From positions 1 through 64,000 of the forward strand of contig MPNO01000008.1 in the NCBI GenBank assembly GCA_002239065.1: DNA of 64,000 nucleotides. The letters run 5' to 3'. Position numbers and translations under genes: made by a program. Shown piece by piece: positions 7,007 through 15,253 of the stretch. Position 1 is the first letter of the stretch, and each line of letters begins with the position of its first letter. This stretch comes from Defluviicoccus sp. bin129 (lineage in GTDB: Bacteria; Pseudomonadota; Alphaproteobacteria; MPNO01). The notes below the pieces were generated by a model. The model was not told the origin of the DNA and did not search any database. It worked only from the letters and a program-made list of their open reading frames with translations.

Positions 7007-8890
7007 ATGGCGACGAAGCTAGTCGATACGCCGTCGGGCGGGGAATCGCAGCGCGAGTCCGTCGACAGCGTGGTAATCCGCTTTGCCGGCGATTCGGGCG
7101 ACGGGATGCAGTTGACGGGCACCCAGTTCACCCAGTCGACGGCGCTGATGGGGAACGACCTGGCGACCTTCCCGGATTTCCCGGCCGAGATCCGCGCGCC
7201 GGTCGGCACCACCTATGGCGTGTCGGCGTTCCAGATCAACTTCGCCTCCTACGACATCATGACACCGGGCGATGCGCCGGACGTGCTGGTGGCGATGAAC
7301 CCGGCGGCGCTCAAGGTGCATCTGCGCGACGTGCCCAAGGGCGGCACCATCGTGCTCAACACCGACGCCTTCACCAACCGCAACATCGCCAAGGCGGGGT
7401 TCGAGGCCAACCCGCTGGAGGACGGTACGCTCGACAACTACGTCACCGTCGAAATCGACATCCAGAAGATGACCCTCGCCTCGGTGGCGGGGATCGGCGT
7501 GACCAACAAGGAAGCGGTGCGCTGCAAGAACATGTGGGCGCTCGGCCTGATGTGCTGGATGTACGACCGCGACCGGCAGCCCACCGTCGACTGGATCGAG
7601 CAGCGCTTCGGCAAGCGCGCGCCGGAGATCGCCAAGGCCAATATCGCGGCTCTCAACGCGGGCCACGCCTATGGCGAAACCGCGGAGTTGCCGAGCGGCA
7701 TCCCGGCCTATATCGTTCCCAAGGCGGATGTGCAGCCCGGCGTCTATCGCGCGGTGACGGGAACCGAGGCGGTGGCTTGGGGGCTGGTGACCGGGGCCCA
7801 CAAGGCAGGGATTCCGCTGTTCTTCGGCTCCTATCCGATCACGCCGGCCTCGGCGCTCCTGCACAACCTGTCGAACCTCAAGCAATACGGCGTCACGACT
7901 TTCCAGGCCGAGGACGAGATCGCCGCGGTGTGCTCGGCGATCGGCGCCTCCTTCGCCGGCTCGATCGGCGTGACCTCGAGCTCGGGGCCGGGGGTCGCGC
8001 TCAAGACCGAGGGCATCACGCTCGCCTTCGCGGCCGAGCTGCCCTTGGTGATCGTCAACAGCCAGCGCGGCGGCCCGTCGACCGGGCTGCCGACCAAGAC
8101 CGAGCAATCCGACCTCTACCAGGCGGTATACGGCCGCAACGCCGATTCGCCCCTGCCGGTGGTCGCCTCCTGCACCGCCGGCGACTGCTTCTTCGCCGCC
8201 ATCGAGGCGGTCCGGCTCGCCGTGACCTACATGACCCCGGTGATCCTGCTGACCGACGGCTATCTCGCCAACGCGGCCGAGCCGTGGGAGATCCCCGACG
8301 TCGACGATGTCGCCGACTTCAAGATCGACTTCGCCGCCGGGAGCGAGGAGTTCCACCCCTTCCTGCGCGACGAGAAGACGCTCGCGCGCAACTGGGCCGT
8401 TCCCGGCACGCCGGGTCTGATGCACCGGATCGGCGGTATCGAGAAGAGCTACGATACCGGCCACATCTCCTACGACCCGGAGAACCACCACCGGATGACC
8501 AAGGTGCGGGCGGCCAAGGTCGACGGCATCGCGGACGACATCCCGCTGCAGGAGGTGGCCGCCGGTCCGTCCACGGGGAAGCTCGCCGTAATCGGCTGGG
8601 GCTCGACCTTCGGCGCGATCAACCAGGCGGTCGAGCGTTCGCTGGCCGCCGGGCTCGACGTGGCCCACATCCACATCCGCCATATCTGGCCGCTGCCGCG
8701 CAATCTCGGCGAGTTGCTGGCGGGGTATGACAGGATCCTGGTGCCGGAGATGAACAACGGCCAGTTGATCACCGTGCTGCGCGACCGCTTCCTGGTCCCG
8801 GCCGAGGGCCTCAACCAGATTTCCGGCCTGCCGTTCAAGGTCTCCGACCTCGAAGCGGCGATTCGCGAGCGCCTGGAGAGCCAGCCATGA
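7007..8890 (+). CDS. korA: 2-oxoacid:ferredoxin oxidoreductase alpha subunit (gamma-alpha fusion)
   Basis: A 627-residue subunit of the 2-oxoglutarate-type oxidoreductase that decarboxylates a 2-oxoacid to its acyl-CoA while reducing ferredoxin. The N-terminal gamma domain carries GDSGDGMQLTG near residues 29-38, and the alpha pyrimidine-binding domain begins near residue 235 with SYPITPAS at about 275-281. Length and domain order are those of KorA proteins in aerobic bacteria. It overlaps korB by ATGA and diverges from the heterocycle operon. It may be a housekeeping bypass of 2-oxoglutarate dehydrogenase, or it may supply reduced ferredoxin to the neighbouring reductase; position favours the latter only weakly. 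Confidence 0.92.
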   Translation: MATKLVDTPSGGESQRESVDSVVIRFAGDSGDGMQLTGTQFTQSTALMGNDLATFPDFPAEIRAPVGTTYGVSAFQINFASYDIMTPGDAPDVLVAMNPAALKVHLRDVPKGGTIVLNTDAFTNRNIAKAGFEANPLEDGTLDNYVTVEIDIQKMTLASVAGIGVTNKEAVRCKNMWALGLMCWMYDRDRQPTVDWIEQRFGKRAPEIAKANIAALNAGHAYGETAELPSGIPAYIVPKADVQPGVYRAVTGTEAVAWGLVTGAHKAGIPLFFGSYPITPASALLHNLSNLKQYGVTTFQAEDEIAAVCSAIGASFAGSIGVTSSSGPGVALKTEGITLAFAAELPLVIVNSQRGGPSTGLPTKTEQSDLYQAVYGRNADSPLPVVASCTAGDCFFAAIEAVRLAVTYMTPVILLTDGYLANAAEPWEIPDVDDVADFKIDFAAGSEEFHPFLRDEKTLARNWAVPGTPGLMHRIGGIEKSYDTGHISYDPENHHRMTKVRAAKVDGIADDIPLQEVAAGPSTGKLAVIGWGSTFGAINQAVERSLAAGLDVAHIHIRHIWPLPRNLGELLAGYDRILVPEMNNGQLITVLRDRFLVPAEGLNQISGLPFKVSDLEAAIRERLESQP

Positions 8891-9918
8891 ACGTCCAGAC
8901 CCCCGTCGAGCAGCTCAAGCCGGCCGATTACGCCTCGGACCAGGAGGTCCGCTGGTGCCCCGGCTGCGGCGATTACGCGATCGTGAAATCGGTGCAGCGG
9001 ACGATGGCCGAGCTCCAGCTTGCGCCGGAAAACTCGGTGTTCATCTCGGGCATCGGCTGCGCCGCGCGCTTCCCCTATTACATGGCGACCTACGGGTTCC
9101 ACACGATCCACGGCCGCGCACCGGCGATCGCCACCGGCACCAAGCTCGCCAATCCCGAGCTCGACATCTGGGTCGTCATGGGCGACGGCGACTGCCTGTC
9201 GATCGGCGGCAACCACACGCTGCATGCGCTCAGGCGCAACGTCGACATCCAGATGCTGCTGTTCAACAACGAGATCTACGGCCTCACCAAGGGCCAGTAC
9301 TCGCCGACCTCGCGGCTCGGCACGCGCTCGCCCTCGACCCCGCAGGGCTCGATCGACGCGCCGGTCAACGCGACCGTGTTCGCGCTCGGCGCCGGCGCCC
9401 GCTTCGTCGCGCGCTCCGTCGACACCAACCAGAAACACCTGCCGGTGATGCTCAAGCGGGCGCATGCCCATCGCGGCGCCTCCTTCGTCGAGATCATCCA
9501 GAACTGCATCGTCTACAACGACGGCGCGTTCTCGGGCTGGACCGACAAGGCGGCGGCGGCCGATTCGCAGATCCAGGTCGAGCACGGCAAGAAGCTCGTC
9601 TTCGGCAAGGACGGCGACAAGGGGCTCCGGCTCGATCCCGCCACGCTCAGCCTCGAGGTCGTCACCATCGGCGAGAACGGGATCGGCGAGGACGACATCC
9701 TGGTGCACGACGAGACCAACCGGCTGCTCGCCAACCTGCTGGGCTCGATGGAACACCCGGAGTTTCCGGTGGCCATCGGGGTGCTCTACTGCGACCCGGC
9801 CGAGACCTACGACGCGGCGGTCCACCGCCAGATCGGCGAGACCCTGGAAAAGACCCCGCCGACCGACCTCAACACGATGCTGCGCCGCGGCCGCACCTGG
9901 ACGGTCGCGCCCGGCTGA
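8887..9918 (+). CDS. korB: 2-oxoacid:ferredoxin oxidoreductase beta subunit
   Basis: A 343-residue thiamine diphosphate-binding beta subunit. Visible motifs are WCPGCGDY (C24, C27) and C58 in GIGCAARF as probable cluster ligands, the thiamine-diphosphate/Mg motif GDGDCLSIGGNH at 99-110, and NNEIYGLTKGQ at 127-137. It starts inside the korA stop codon (ATGA), so the two are translationally coupled and form one complex. No ferredoxin gene is adjacent. 2-Oxoglutarate is the usual substrate for proteins of this shape, but pyruvate cannot be excluded by eye. Confidence 0.92.
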   Translation: MNVQTPVEQLKPADYASDQEVRWCPGCGDYAIVKSVQRTMAELQLAPENSVFISGIGCAARFPYYMATYGFHTIHGRAPAIATGTKLANPELDIWVVMGDGDCLSIGGNHTLHALRRNVDIQMLLFNNEIYGLTKGQYSPTSRLGTRSPSTPQGSIDAPVNATVFALGAGARFVARSVDTNQKHLPVMLKRAHAHRGASFVEIIQNCIVYNDGAFSGWTDKAAAADSQIQVEHGKKLVFGKDGDKGLRLDPATLSLEVVTIGENGIGEDDILVHDETNRLLANLLGSMEHPEFPVAIGVLYCDPAETYDAAVHRQIGETLEKTPPTDLNTMLRRGRTWTVAPG

Positions 9919-9937
9919 GACGCTCGCGAGGAGACGC

Positions 9938-10396
9938 CTAGGCGTCGAGCAACGGCGCCAGGCGGGTCGCGGCGTCGGCGGCGAAGGGGTTGAGGAACAC
10001 GACCCCGCCGAGGCGTTGGCCGTGCTGCATGTCCTCGCTCAGGATGGCGGAACAACCCGCCCGCCGGGCCGCGGCCCAGAGCATCGCATCCCAAAACGGG
10101 AGACGATGCCGTTCGACCGCGTCGATCGCGTCGATGAGGGCGGAATCGTCCGCCGCGGTCACCTGGAAGACATCGCGCCAGCCGCGCAGAAAGCCGCCCG
10201 CGCGCGCGGGGTCGAGGAGGTTCCTGCGCGTCGTCGCATGGAAGAATTCCGCGAGCGACTGGACCGTAAGCACGCAGTCACGCTTTGCTGCCTGGCCGAT
10301 GAGCGCCCGCGACCGCCGGTGACGTTCGCCGGCATCGCGGTCGACGGCGTAGACGAGGATGTTGGTATCGAGCGAGAAGCGGCCGCTAACGGTCAT
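9938..10396 (-). CDS. PIN-domain toxin, VapC type
   Basis: A 152-residue PIN-domain ribonuclease. Acidic residues of the metal site are visible: D10 in LDTNILVYA, E50 in SLAEFF, an Asp in LPFWDAML near residue 100 and another in the following SEDMQHG. It begins inside the 3' end of the antitoxin gene (11-base overlap), the usual arrangement of a VapBC operon. The family cleaves tRNA or rRNA when the antitoxin is degraded. All expected catalytic residues are present, so it looks functional. Confidence 0.88.
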   Translation of the reverse strand: MTVSGRFSLDTNILVYAVDRDAGERHRRSRALIGQAAKRDCVLTVQSLAEFFHATTRRNLLDPARAGGFLRGWRDVFQVTAADDSALIDAIDAVERHRLPFWDAMLWAAARRAGCSAILSEDMQHGQRLGGVVFLNPFAADAATRLAPLLDA

Positions 10397-10631
10397 AGAG
10401 ATCGTCCCGCCGGATACGCAGCCCGCCCAGCGAAGCGCCTTCCTCCAGCCGCTCCATCATGCGCCCATGCGCCGCGGCCCATTCAGGGTCCGCTGTCTTG
10501 TCTTCCCGATGCGGCACCAGCCTGGCGATGGGGCGGCCGCGCCGGGTGATGACGATGTCTTCGCCGCCTTCGACCTCCCTGATCAGCCGGGAGAATTGCT
10601 GGTTGGCGGTCATCAGGGAAACGGTGCGCAT
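10386..10631 (-). CDS. Phd/YefM-family antitoxin
   Basis: An 81-residue antitoxin. The N-terminal DNA-binding Phd/YefM fold is recognisable from TANQQFSRLIREVEGG followed by VITRRGRPIARLVP; the C-terminal tail (SLGGLRIRRDDLYDR) is the toxin-neutralising part. I start at the ATG at 10631, because the open frame upstream runs through the AT-rich promoter and matches nothing. It is first in the toxin-antitoxin pair and probably represses its own promoter. Confidence 0.85.
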   Translation of the reverse strand: MRTVSLMTANQQFSRLIREVEGGEDIVITRRGRPIARLVPHREDKTADPEWAAAHGRMMERLEEGASLGGLRIRRDDLYDR

Positions 10632-10676
10632 GGTTCCAGACCGATTTTCTAGTATATAGTACAAATACAAGCGCAA
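10632..10676 (-). promoter_or_regulatory. toxin-antitoxin promoter/operator
   Basis: An AT-rich stretch in an otherwise GC-rich region. On the minus strand TATACT (10651-10656) is a good -10 hexamer, about 20 bases before the antitoxin ATG, within the repeated TTGTATTTGTACTATATAC. No convincing -35 box is seen. It is the likely autoregulated promoter of the pair. Confidence 0.45.
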
Positions 10677-10677
10677 A

Positions 10678-10700
10678 CCCGGCCGGTCAAACCGGCCGGG
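10678..10700. repeat. perfect 10-bp hairpin (CCGGCCGG type)
   Basis: CCCGGCCGGT and ACCGGCCGGG flank a CAA loop, giving a perfect 10-bp stem. It lies between two divergently transcribed genes, so it is not needed as a terminator there. The bases CCCGGCCGGTC recur in the hairpin at 33359-33390, which suggests a short dispersed repeat. Function unknown. Confidence 0.6.
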
Positions 10701-10790
10701 CGGCGAGCGCCCCTCCGATTTCCGCCCCGGGGCTTTACCGGTCAGGCCGCCCGACTATCATGGCGCCGGCCAGATTCGGGGGGGTGCTGG

Positions 10791-12107
10791 ATGCCGAGAA
10801 GCGTTGCCGTCGTGGGTTCGGGGCCCGGCGGCATGTATGTCGCGCAGGGGCTGATCGACAAGTCACCCGGCTGCCGCGTCGACGTTTTCGACCGCCTGCC
10901 CTCGCCGTTCGGGCTGATCCGCGGCGGGGTGGCGCCGGACCACCAGACGACCAAGCGGGTCTCCCGCGCCTTCGAGAAGACCATGCTGTCGGACGGCGTG
11001 CGCTTCATCGGCAATGTCGAAATCGGGCGCGACGTGGAAATCGGCGAGATCGAGCGGATCTACGACGCCGTGGTGCTGGCCTATGGCGCGCCCTACGACA
11101 ACCGGCTGGGCATCTCGGGCGAGGACAAGGTCAACGTCTTCGGCTCCAACGCCTTCGTCGGCTGGTACAACTGCCACCCGGATTTCATCGACCTCGACCC
11201 CGATCTCGACATCCGGACGGCGGTGGTGATCGGCGTCGGCAACGTCGCCGTCGACGTGGCCCGGGTGCTCGCCAAGACACGCGAGGAGATGTCGGTCACC
11301 GATCTCCCGGACTACGCGGCAGATGCGATCGAGGCCTCGCCGGTCGAGGACATCTACATGTTCGGCCGGCGCGGGCCGGTCGAGGCGGTGTTCACCAATG
11401 TCGAGCTGCGCGAGATGGGACAGCTCGAGAACGCGAAGCCCATCGTCGATTTGGGCCAGCTGCCCGAGGAGGTGGTCGCGCCGCAGATGAGCGACCGCGA
11501 CCGCAGGCTTCGCATCCGCAACATCGAGACCCTGAGGAGCTTTGCCGACGTCCCGGCGGAGGGCAGGCGCAAGCGCGTCCATTTCCGCTTCTTCTGCTCG
11601 CCGGTGGAAATCCTCGGCGGCGAACGCGTCGAGGCGGTGCGGATGGAGAAGACCCGGGTCGAGGACGGCCGCGCGGTGCCGACCGGGGAGACCTTCGAGA
11701 TACCCTGCGGGATGGTGATCACCTGCATCGGCTCGCGGGCCGATGCCATCGACTCGGTGCCGTTCGACGAGCGCAGGGGGATCGTCATCCACGAGGACGG
11801 GCGGGTGCGCGAGGGGCTCTACGCCGCGGGCTGGGTGAAGCGCGGCGCCGTCGGCACCATCGGCACCAACAAGAACGACTCGCTCGACGTGGTGGAGCGG
11901 ATCGTCGCCGAGTTCGCCGGCGCCGAAAGGGACGGTCCGGGCGGCTTCGACCGGGTCGCCGCCGAGCGCGGCCTGCGCGTCGTCTCCTATCCCGAGTGGC
12001 AGGTCATCGATCGCCTCGAGGAGCAGGCCGCGCCGGACGGCGCGCCGCGCAGGAAGTTCGCCACCCCCGCGGCAATGCTCGCGGCGCTGGAGGCGAACGG
12101 CGGCTGA
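10791..12107 (+). CDS. ferredoxin/adrenodoxin-NADP reductase-like flavoprotein (FprA type)
   Basis: A 438-residue FAD/NADP oxidoreductase of the adrenodoxin reductase/FprA family. The FAD dinucleotide motif SVAVVGSGPGGMY is at residues 4-16, followed by the family marker PFGLIRGGVAPDH near 42-54. The NADP-binding VIGVGNVAVDVARVLA is near 145-160, and GAVGTIGTNKNDS near 350 closes the active site. It exchanges electrons between NADPH and ferredoxin. GGGGGG precedes the ATG. It stands alone between the toxin-antitoxin pair and a convergent NYN gene. It could feed reduced ferredoxin to the reductase at 1677-3143 or to the Rieske oxygenase; neither link is shown by sequence. Confidence 0.85.
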   Translation: MPRSVAVVGSGPGGMYVAQGLIDKSPGCRVDVFDRLPSPFGLIRGGVAPDHQTTKRVSRAFEKTMLSDGVRFIGNVEIGRDVEIGEIERIYDAVVLAYGAPYDNRLGISGEDKVNVFGSNAFVGWYNCHPDFIDLDPDLDIRTAVVIGVGNVAVDVARVLAKTREEMSVTDLPDYAADAIEASPVEDIYMFGRRGPVEAVFTNVELREMGQLENAKPIVDLGQLPEEVVAPQMSDRDRRLRIRNIETLRSFADVPAEGRRKRVHFRFFCSPVEILGGERVEAVRMEKTRVEDGRAVPTGETFEIPCGMVITCIGSRADAIDSVPFDERRGIVIHEDGRVREGLYAAGWVKRGAVGTIGTNKNDSLDVVERIVAEFAGAERDGPGGFDRVAAERGLRVVSYPEWQVIDRLEEQAAPDGAPRRKFATPAAMLAALEANGG

Positions 12108-12119
12108 CCCTGCTTTCCG

Positions 12120-12875
12120 CTACCGGGTCTTGCCGCGTGCCTTCTTCGCGGCCGGCTTGCGGCGGATCGACACCGCCCCGCCGGCATCCTTGCGAACCTC
12201 GAACCCGCCGGACTTGGTGACGAGCGTGCTGAGATTGGGGCAACCGTAGGTCCGCGGATCGAAATCGGGCGCCGCGCCGAGGATGCGGCTGCCGACGCTG
12301 CCGAGATGCACCCACCCGTCGTCGTCCTCGCCCTCCATCGCCTTGACGACGATGTCCACGGCCTTCGACGGCGGTTCCTTTTCGGTCTCCGCGGCGGCGG
12401 CGTTGCTCGCGCTGTCCTTCTCCGCGACATCCTCGATGAGGTTCTCCACATAGATGAAGCGGTTGCAGGCGTTGCGGAACGCCTCCGGCGTCTTGCGCTC
12501 GCCGAAACCGTAGACCGCGAGCCCGTCTTCGCGCAGACGCTGCGCGAGCCGCGTGAAGTCGCTGTCCGAGCTGATCAGGCAGAAACCGTCGAGCCTGCCC
12601 TTGTGCATCAGGTCCATGGCATCGATGACGAGCGCGATGTCGGCGGCGTTCTTGCCGGTCGTGTTGTTGCGCTGCTGGTGCTGCAGGATCGCCAGCGACT
12701 TGACCGCATCGTCCCAGCCGGCGAGCCGGTTGCGGGAGAAGTCGCCGTAGATGCGCCGCACGTTGGCCTCGCCGAGCTTCACGATCTCCTCGAAGATCGC
12801 CTGCGCATGGCGGGCGCTGGTGTTGTCGGCATCGATCAGCACGGCGAGGCTGTCGGGGGCTCCGACGTCAGGCAT
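12120..12875 (-). CDS. NYN-domain (LabA-like) protein with C-terminal LOTUS/OST-HTH domain
   Basis: A 251-residue protein with an N-terminal NYN/PIN-like nuclease domain: D15 and D17 in VLIDADNTS, an Asp in VIDAMDLM near residue 85, and the acidic SSDSDFTRL near 108-116. The C-terminal part from about 175 (WVHLGSVGSRIL ... DFDPRTYGCPNLSTLVTK) is a LOTUS/OST-HTH RNA-binding domain. The arrangement is the common bacterial NYN-LOTUS protein, thought to act on RNA. It is a single gene, converging on the FprA-like gene 12 bases away. Confidence 0.88.
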   Translation of the reverse strand: MPDVGAPDSLAVLIDADNTSARHAQAIFEEIVKLGEANVRRIYGDFSRNRLAGWDDAVKSLAILQHQQRNNTTGKNAADIALVIDAMDLMHKGRLDGFCLISSDSDFTRLAQRLREDGLAVYGFGERKTPEAFRNACNRFIYVENLIEDVAEKDSASNAAAAETEKEPPSKAVDIVVKAMEGEDDDGWVHLGSVGSRILGAAPDFDPRTYGCPNLSTLVTKSGGFEVRKDAGGAVSIRRKPAAKKARGKTR

Positions 12876-12989
12876 GGCGGTTCCTCCGGGCGGCCCCGTC
12901 GGGGGACGCCTGCTCCGGTTCTAGAGCGTGTCCGCTCCGGATGGAAGCGCATCGCGCCGTCGTGAGGGGCCGGGCAACGGATATCGACC

Positions 12990-13460
12990 TCAATCCCCCG
13001 CGAACGCGATCAATCGTCCGCAGACCAGCGCTCCCAGCCAGCAAACCGTCGAGAGGACGGCATGACCCGCCAGGCGGGCGCGCGGGGCGTCCTTGAGCAG
13101 GAACCCGTGGGTCCGGCACAGGGCGAGCACGGACAGGACCCCGACGGCGATGAAGGCCAGCTTGAGCTGCAGGAACCCGACGCCGCTGTATTCCCGCGCC
13201 CGGACCGAGAACAGCAGCGGTCCGGTGAGCAGGGCGAGGGCCAGCCCGCTCGCGGCCACGGGCGCGAGCACCCGCACCACCGCTTCGCGGGAGATGCCCC
13301 GCCACACGCCGAGAAGCCGCAGGTTGAGCGGGACGACGGAGCCGACCAGCAGGGCGATCGCGAAGATGTGCGCGGCGCTGACGCCGGCATAGACCCAGCG
13401 GGAACCCCGCAGAGCCTGCGCCAGGGCCGTCCCCTCCAGCGCCGCGAACAGGGACTCCAA
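12990..13460 (-). CDS. small integral membrane protein, DUF6644-like
   Basis: A 156-residue protein with four predicted membrane helices, at about 23-45 (VYAGVSAAHIFAIALLVGSVV), 65-88, 96-115 and 130-152. There are no catalytic motifs. It lies four bases after a DUF6152 gene, and small four-helix proteins of the DUF6644 type commonly sit beside DUF6152 proteins. Role unknown; a membrane partner of the secreted protein is likely. The 114-base gap before the NYN gene start (12876-12989) shows only a CTAGAGCGTGTCCGCTCCGG stretch that looks like alphaproteobacterial intergenic repeat sequence. Confidence 0.7.
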   Translation of the reverse strand: MESLFAALEGTALAQALRGSRWVYAGVSAAHIFAIALLVGSVVPLNLRLLGVWRGISREAVVRVLAPVAASGLALALLTGPLLFSVRAREYSGVGFLQLKLAFIAVGVLSVLALCRTHGFLLKDAPRARLAGHAVLSTVCWLGALVCGRLIAFAGD

Positions 13461-13464
13461 GGTC

Positions 13465-13833
13465 TCAGTCGCGCCCGGGGTAAAGGACGTATTCGCGCTT
13501 GCCCAGGAACAGCCGTTCCACCTTGACCCGTTTCTCCGACAGATCGGCGGCCGGCTCGCCGATCACCCGGATCTCGACCCCTTCGGCCAGATCGCCGTCC
13601 CTGAGGCCGGCGCGCTCGTTGCGCCAGGGCTGACCGACCTCGGCCCTCCACTCCTCGCCCTCCACGTCGATCTTCAGGATGCCGTGGGGATTGCCCAGGC
13701 GGACGGTCTTGACGATGCCGGTCAGATCGATATTGCCGCCGGTGGTCCACGACCAGCCGTGATGGGCCAGGGTCCCGACAGCCGGAGCCGTGAGTCCCAG
13801 GGCCAGTACCGTGACGAACAAGAGCCTCTTCAT
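13465..13833 (-). CDS. secreted DUF6152 family protein
   Basis: A 122-residue exported protein. A signal peptide is clear (KRLLFVTVLALGLTAPAVGTLA, cleaved near residue 23), then HHGWSWTTGGNIDLTGIVKTV, the typical DUF6152 opening, and a small beta-rich domain with the family phrase RLGNPHGILKIDVEGEEW. Two adjacent ATGs are possible; GGAGG is three bases from the first (13836) and six from the second (13833), so I use the second. It leads a two-gene unit with the membrane protein downstream. Function unknown; the periplasmic location is a firm inference. Confidence 0.75.
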   Translation of the reverse strand: MKRLLFVTVLALGLTAPAVGTLAHHGWSWTTGGNIDLTGIVKTVRLGNPHGILKIDVEGEEWRAEVGQPWRNERAGLRDGDLAEGVEIRVIGEPAADLSEKRVKVERLFLGKREYVLYPGRD

Positions 13834-13996
13834 CATGCGCCTCCGATGCTTCAAGCGTTGCCGGGAAGGTTGCGTCACACGACCCGACAATCAAGCCGGC
13901 GCGTCCCGGACGACCTTTTGGCCCGCGGCGATCGTTCCGCTTGGGAATACGGTCGACCGGGGCAGATGCACGGGCGAGCAGCCGAAGGGTCGGGTG

Positions 13997-15253
13997 TCAG
14001 CGGAGCCCGTCGCGATCGACCGCTTCGATCGTTCGGAGAAGCACCCGCGCGCCGGCGGCGAGGTCGGCCGGTTCGGCCCATTCGTCGGCATGGTGGCTGA
14101 GCCCGTCGCGGCAGGGCACGAACACCATCGCCGCCGGGCAGATCCGGGCGAGGAACGAGGTATCGTGCCCGGCGCCGCTCGCCATCGACATCGAAGAGAG
14201 GCCCAGGCCGTCGGCGGACCGCGCGATCGCCCGCCGCAGGCGGCCGTCGCAGGTCACCGGCAGGCTGTCGGAGAGCAGCCCGCAGATGGCCAACCGGACG
14301 CCCTGGCGCGCGGCCGCGGCTTCGGCTTCGATCCGCAAGGACTCGACGAAGCGCTCGACCTGGCCCTTGTCGTCCGATCGCGCGTCGACCACCAGCCGCG
14401 CTTTGGCCGGCACCACGTTGGGCGCGTTGGGTTCGACCTGGAGCACGCCCGCGGTGGCTACGAAATGGCCCCTTGCCCGGCGGGCGATTTCGGTCGCGCT
14501 CTCCTTGACCCAGCCGACCAGCGCGGCGCAAGCGGCCAATGCATCGCGGCGGCCCTCCATCGGCACCGTGCCGGCATGGCCCGCCTTGCCCTCGAAGACG
14601 ATCTCGACCCGCGTGATGCCGACGATCGCGGCGACCACGCCGATCGAGGCGCCCGCGCGTTCCAGAACGGGGCCCTGCTCGATATGCAGTTCGAGGAACG
14701 CCCGGATGTCGCCGCGCACCGCCTCGGCGAGCGCCCCCGGACTGCCTCCCACCGTTTCGAGCGCCTGGGCGAGGGTGCGCCCGTCGGGAAAGGTCTGGGC
14801 CAGGAGCGAGTCGTCGAGCAGCCCGGTCATCGCCCGCGAGCCGATGCAGGAGACGCCGCACTCGCTGGCTTCCTCGGCGAGGAAGTCCACGACTTCCAAA
14901 TGGTGGCGCAGGGCGCGGCCGCGGGCGGTGAGGCAGCGCGCGACCTCGATCCCCGCGAGCACGCCGGAAATACCGTCGAACCGTCCGCCCGACGGCACGG
15001 TGTCGCTGTGCGAGCCGGTCATCAGCGTCCCGGCCCCGGGATCGGTTCCCTCAAGCCGGCCAATGAGGTTGCCGCCGGCATCGATCCGCGTCCTCAGGCC
15101 GGCTTCCCGGAAGCGCCGCTCCAGCCAGCCGCGCCCCTCCGCGAACAGCGGGGAGAAAGAGCGGCGCGTGAACCGCCGTTCGGGTTCGGTCAGCCCGGCC
15201 AGCGCCTCGTGGTCCGCCCACAGGCGCGCTTCGTCCACCCCCGCCCCGCTCAC
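13997..15253 (-). CDS. M20-family Zn-dependent amidohydrolase (N-carbamoyl-amino-acid hydrolase/allantoate amidohydrolase type)
   Basis: A 418-residue binuclear metallohydrolase of the HyuC/AllC group. Metal ligands are visible: H82 in GSHSDTV, D93 in RFDGISGV, E127/E128 in LAEEASECGV, H190 in LELHIEQGP, and the C-terminal His in GLSHHADEW. Family members cleave N-carbamoyl groups left after cyclic amide ring opening. I choose the GTG at 15253, which overlaps the stop of the upstream hydantoinase-like gene (GTGA) and gives the family's usual length; earlier starts would lie inside that gene. It is the last gene of the TRAP-UbiD-hydantoinase operon. All ligands are present, so it looks active although its partner gene is interrupted. 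Confidence 0.88.
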   Translation of the reverse strand: MSGAGVDEARLWADHEALAGLTEPERRFTRRSFSPLFAEGRGWLERRFREAGLRTRIDAGGNLIGRLEGTDPGAGTLMTGSHSDTVPSGGRFDGISGVLAGIEVARCLTARGRALRHHLEVVDFLAEEASECGVSCIGSRAMTGLLDDSLLAQTFPDGRTLAQALETVGGSPGALAEAVRGDIRAFLELHIEQGPVLERAGASIGVVAAIVGITRVEIVFEGKAGHAGTVPMEGRRDALAACAALVGWVKESATEIARRARGHFVATAGVLQVEPNAPNVVPAKARLVVDARSDDKGQVERFVESLRIEAEAAAARQGVRLAICGLLSDSLPVTCDGRLRRAIARSADGLGLSSMSMASGAGHDTSFLARICPAAMVFVPCRDGLSHHADEWAEPADLAAGARVLLRTIEAVDRDGLR

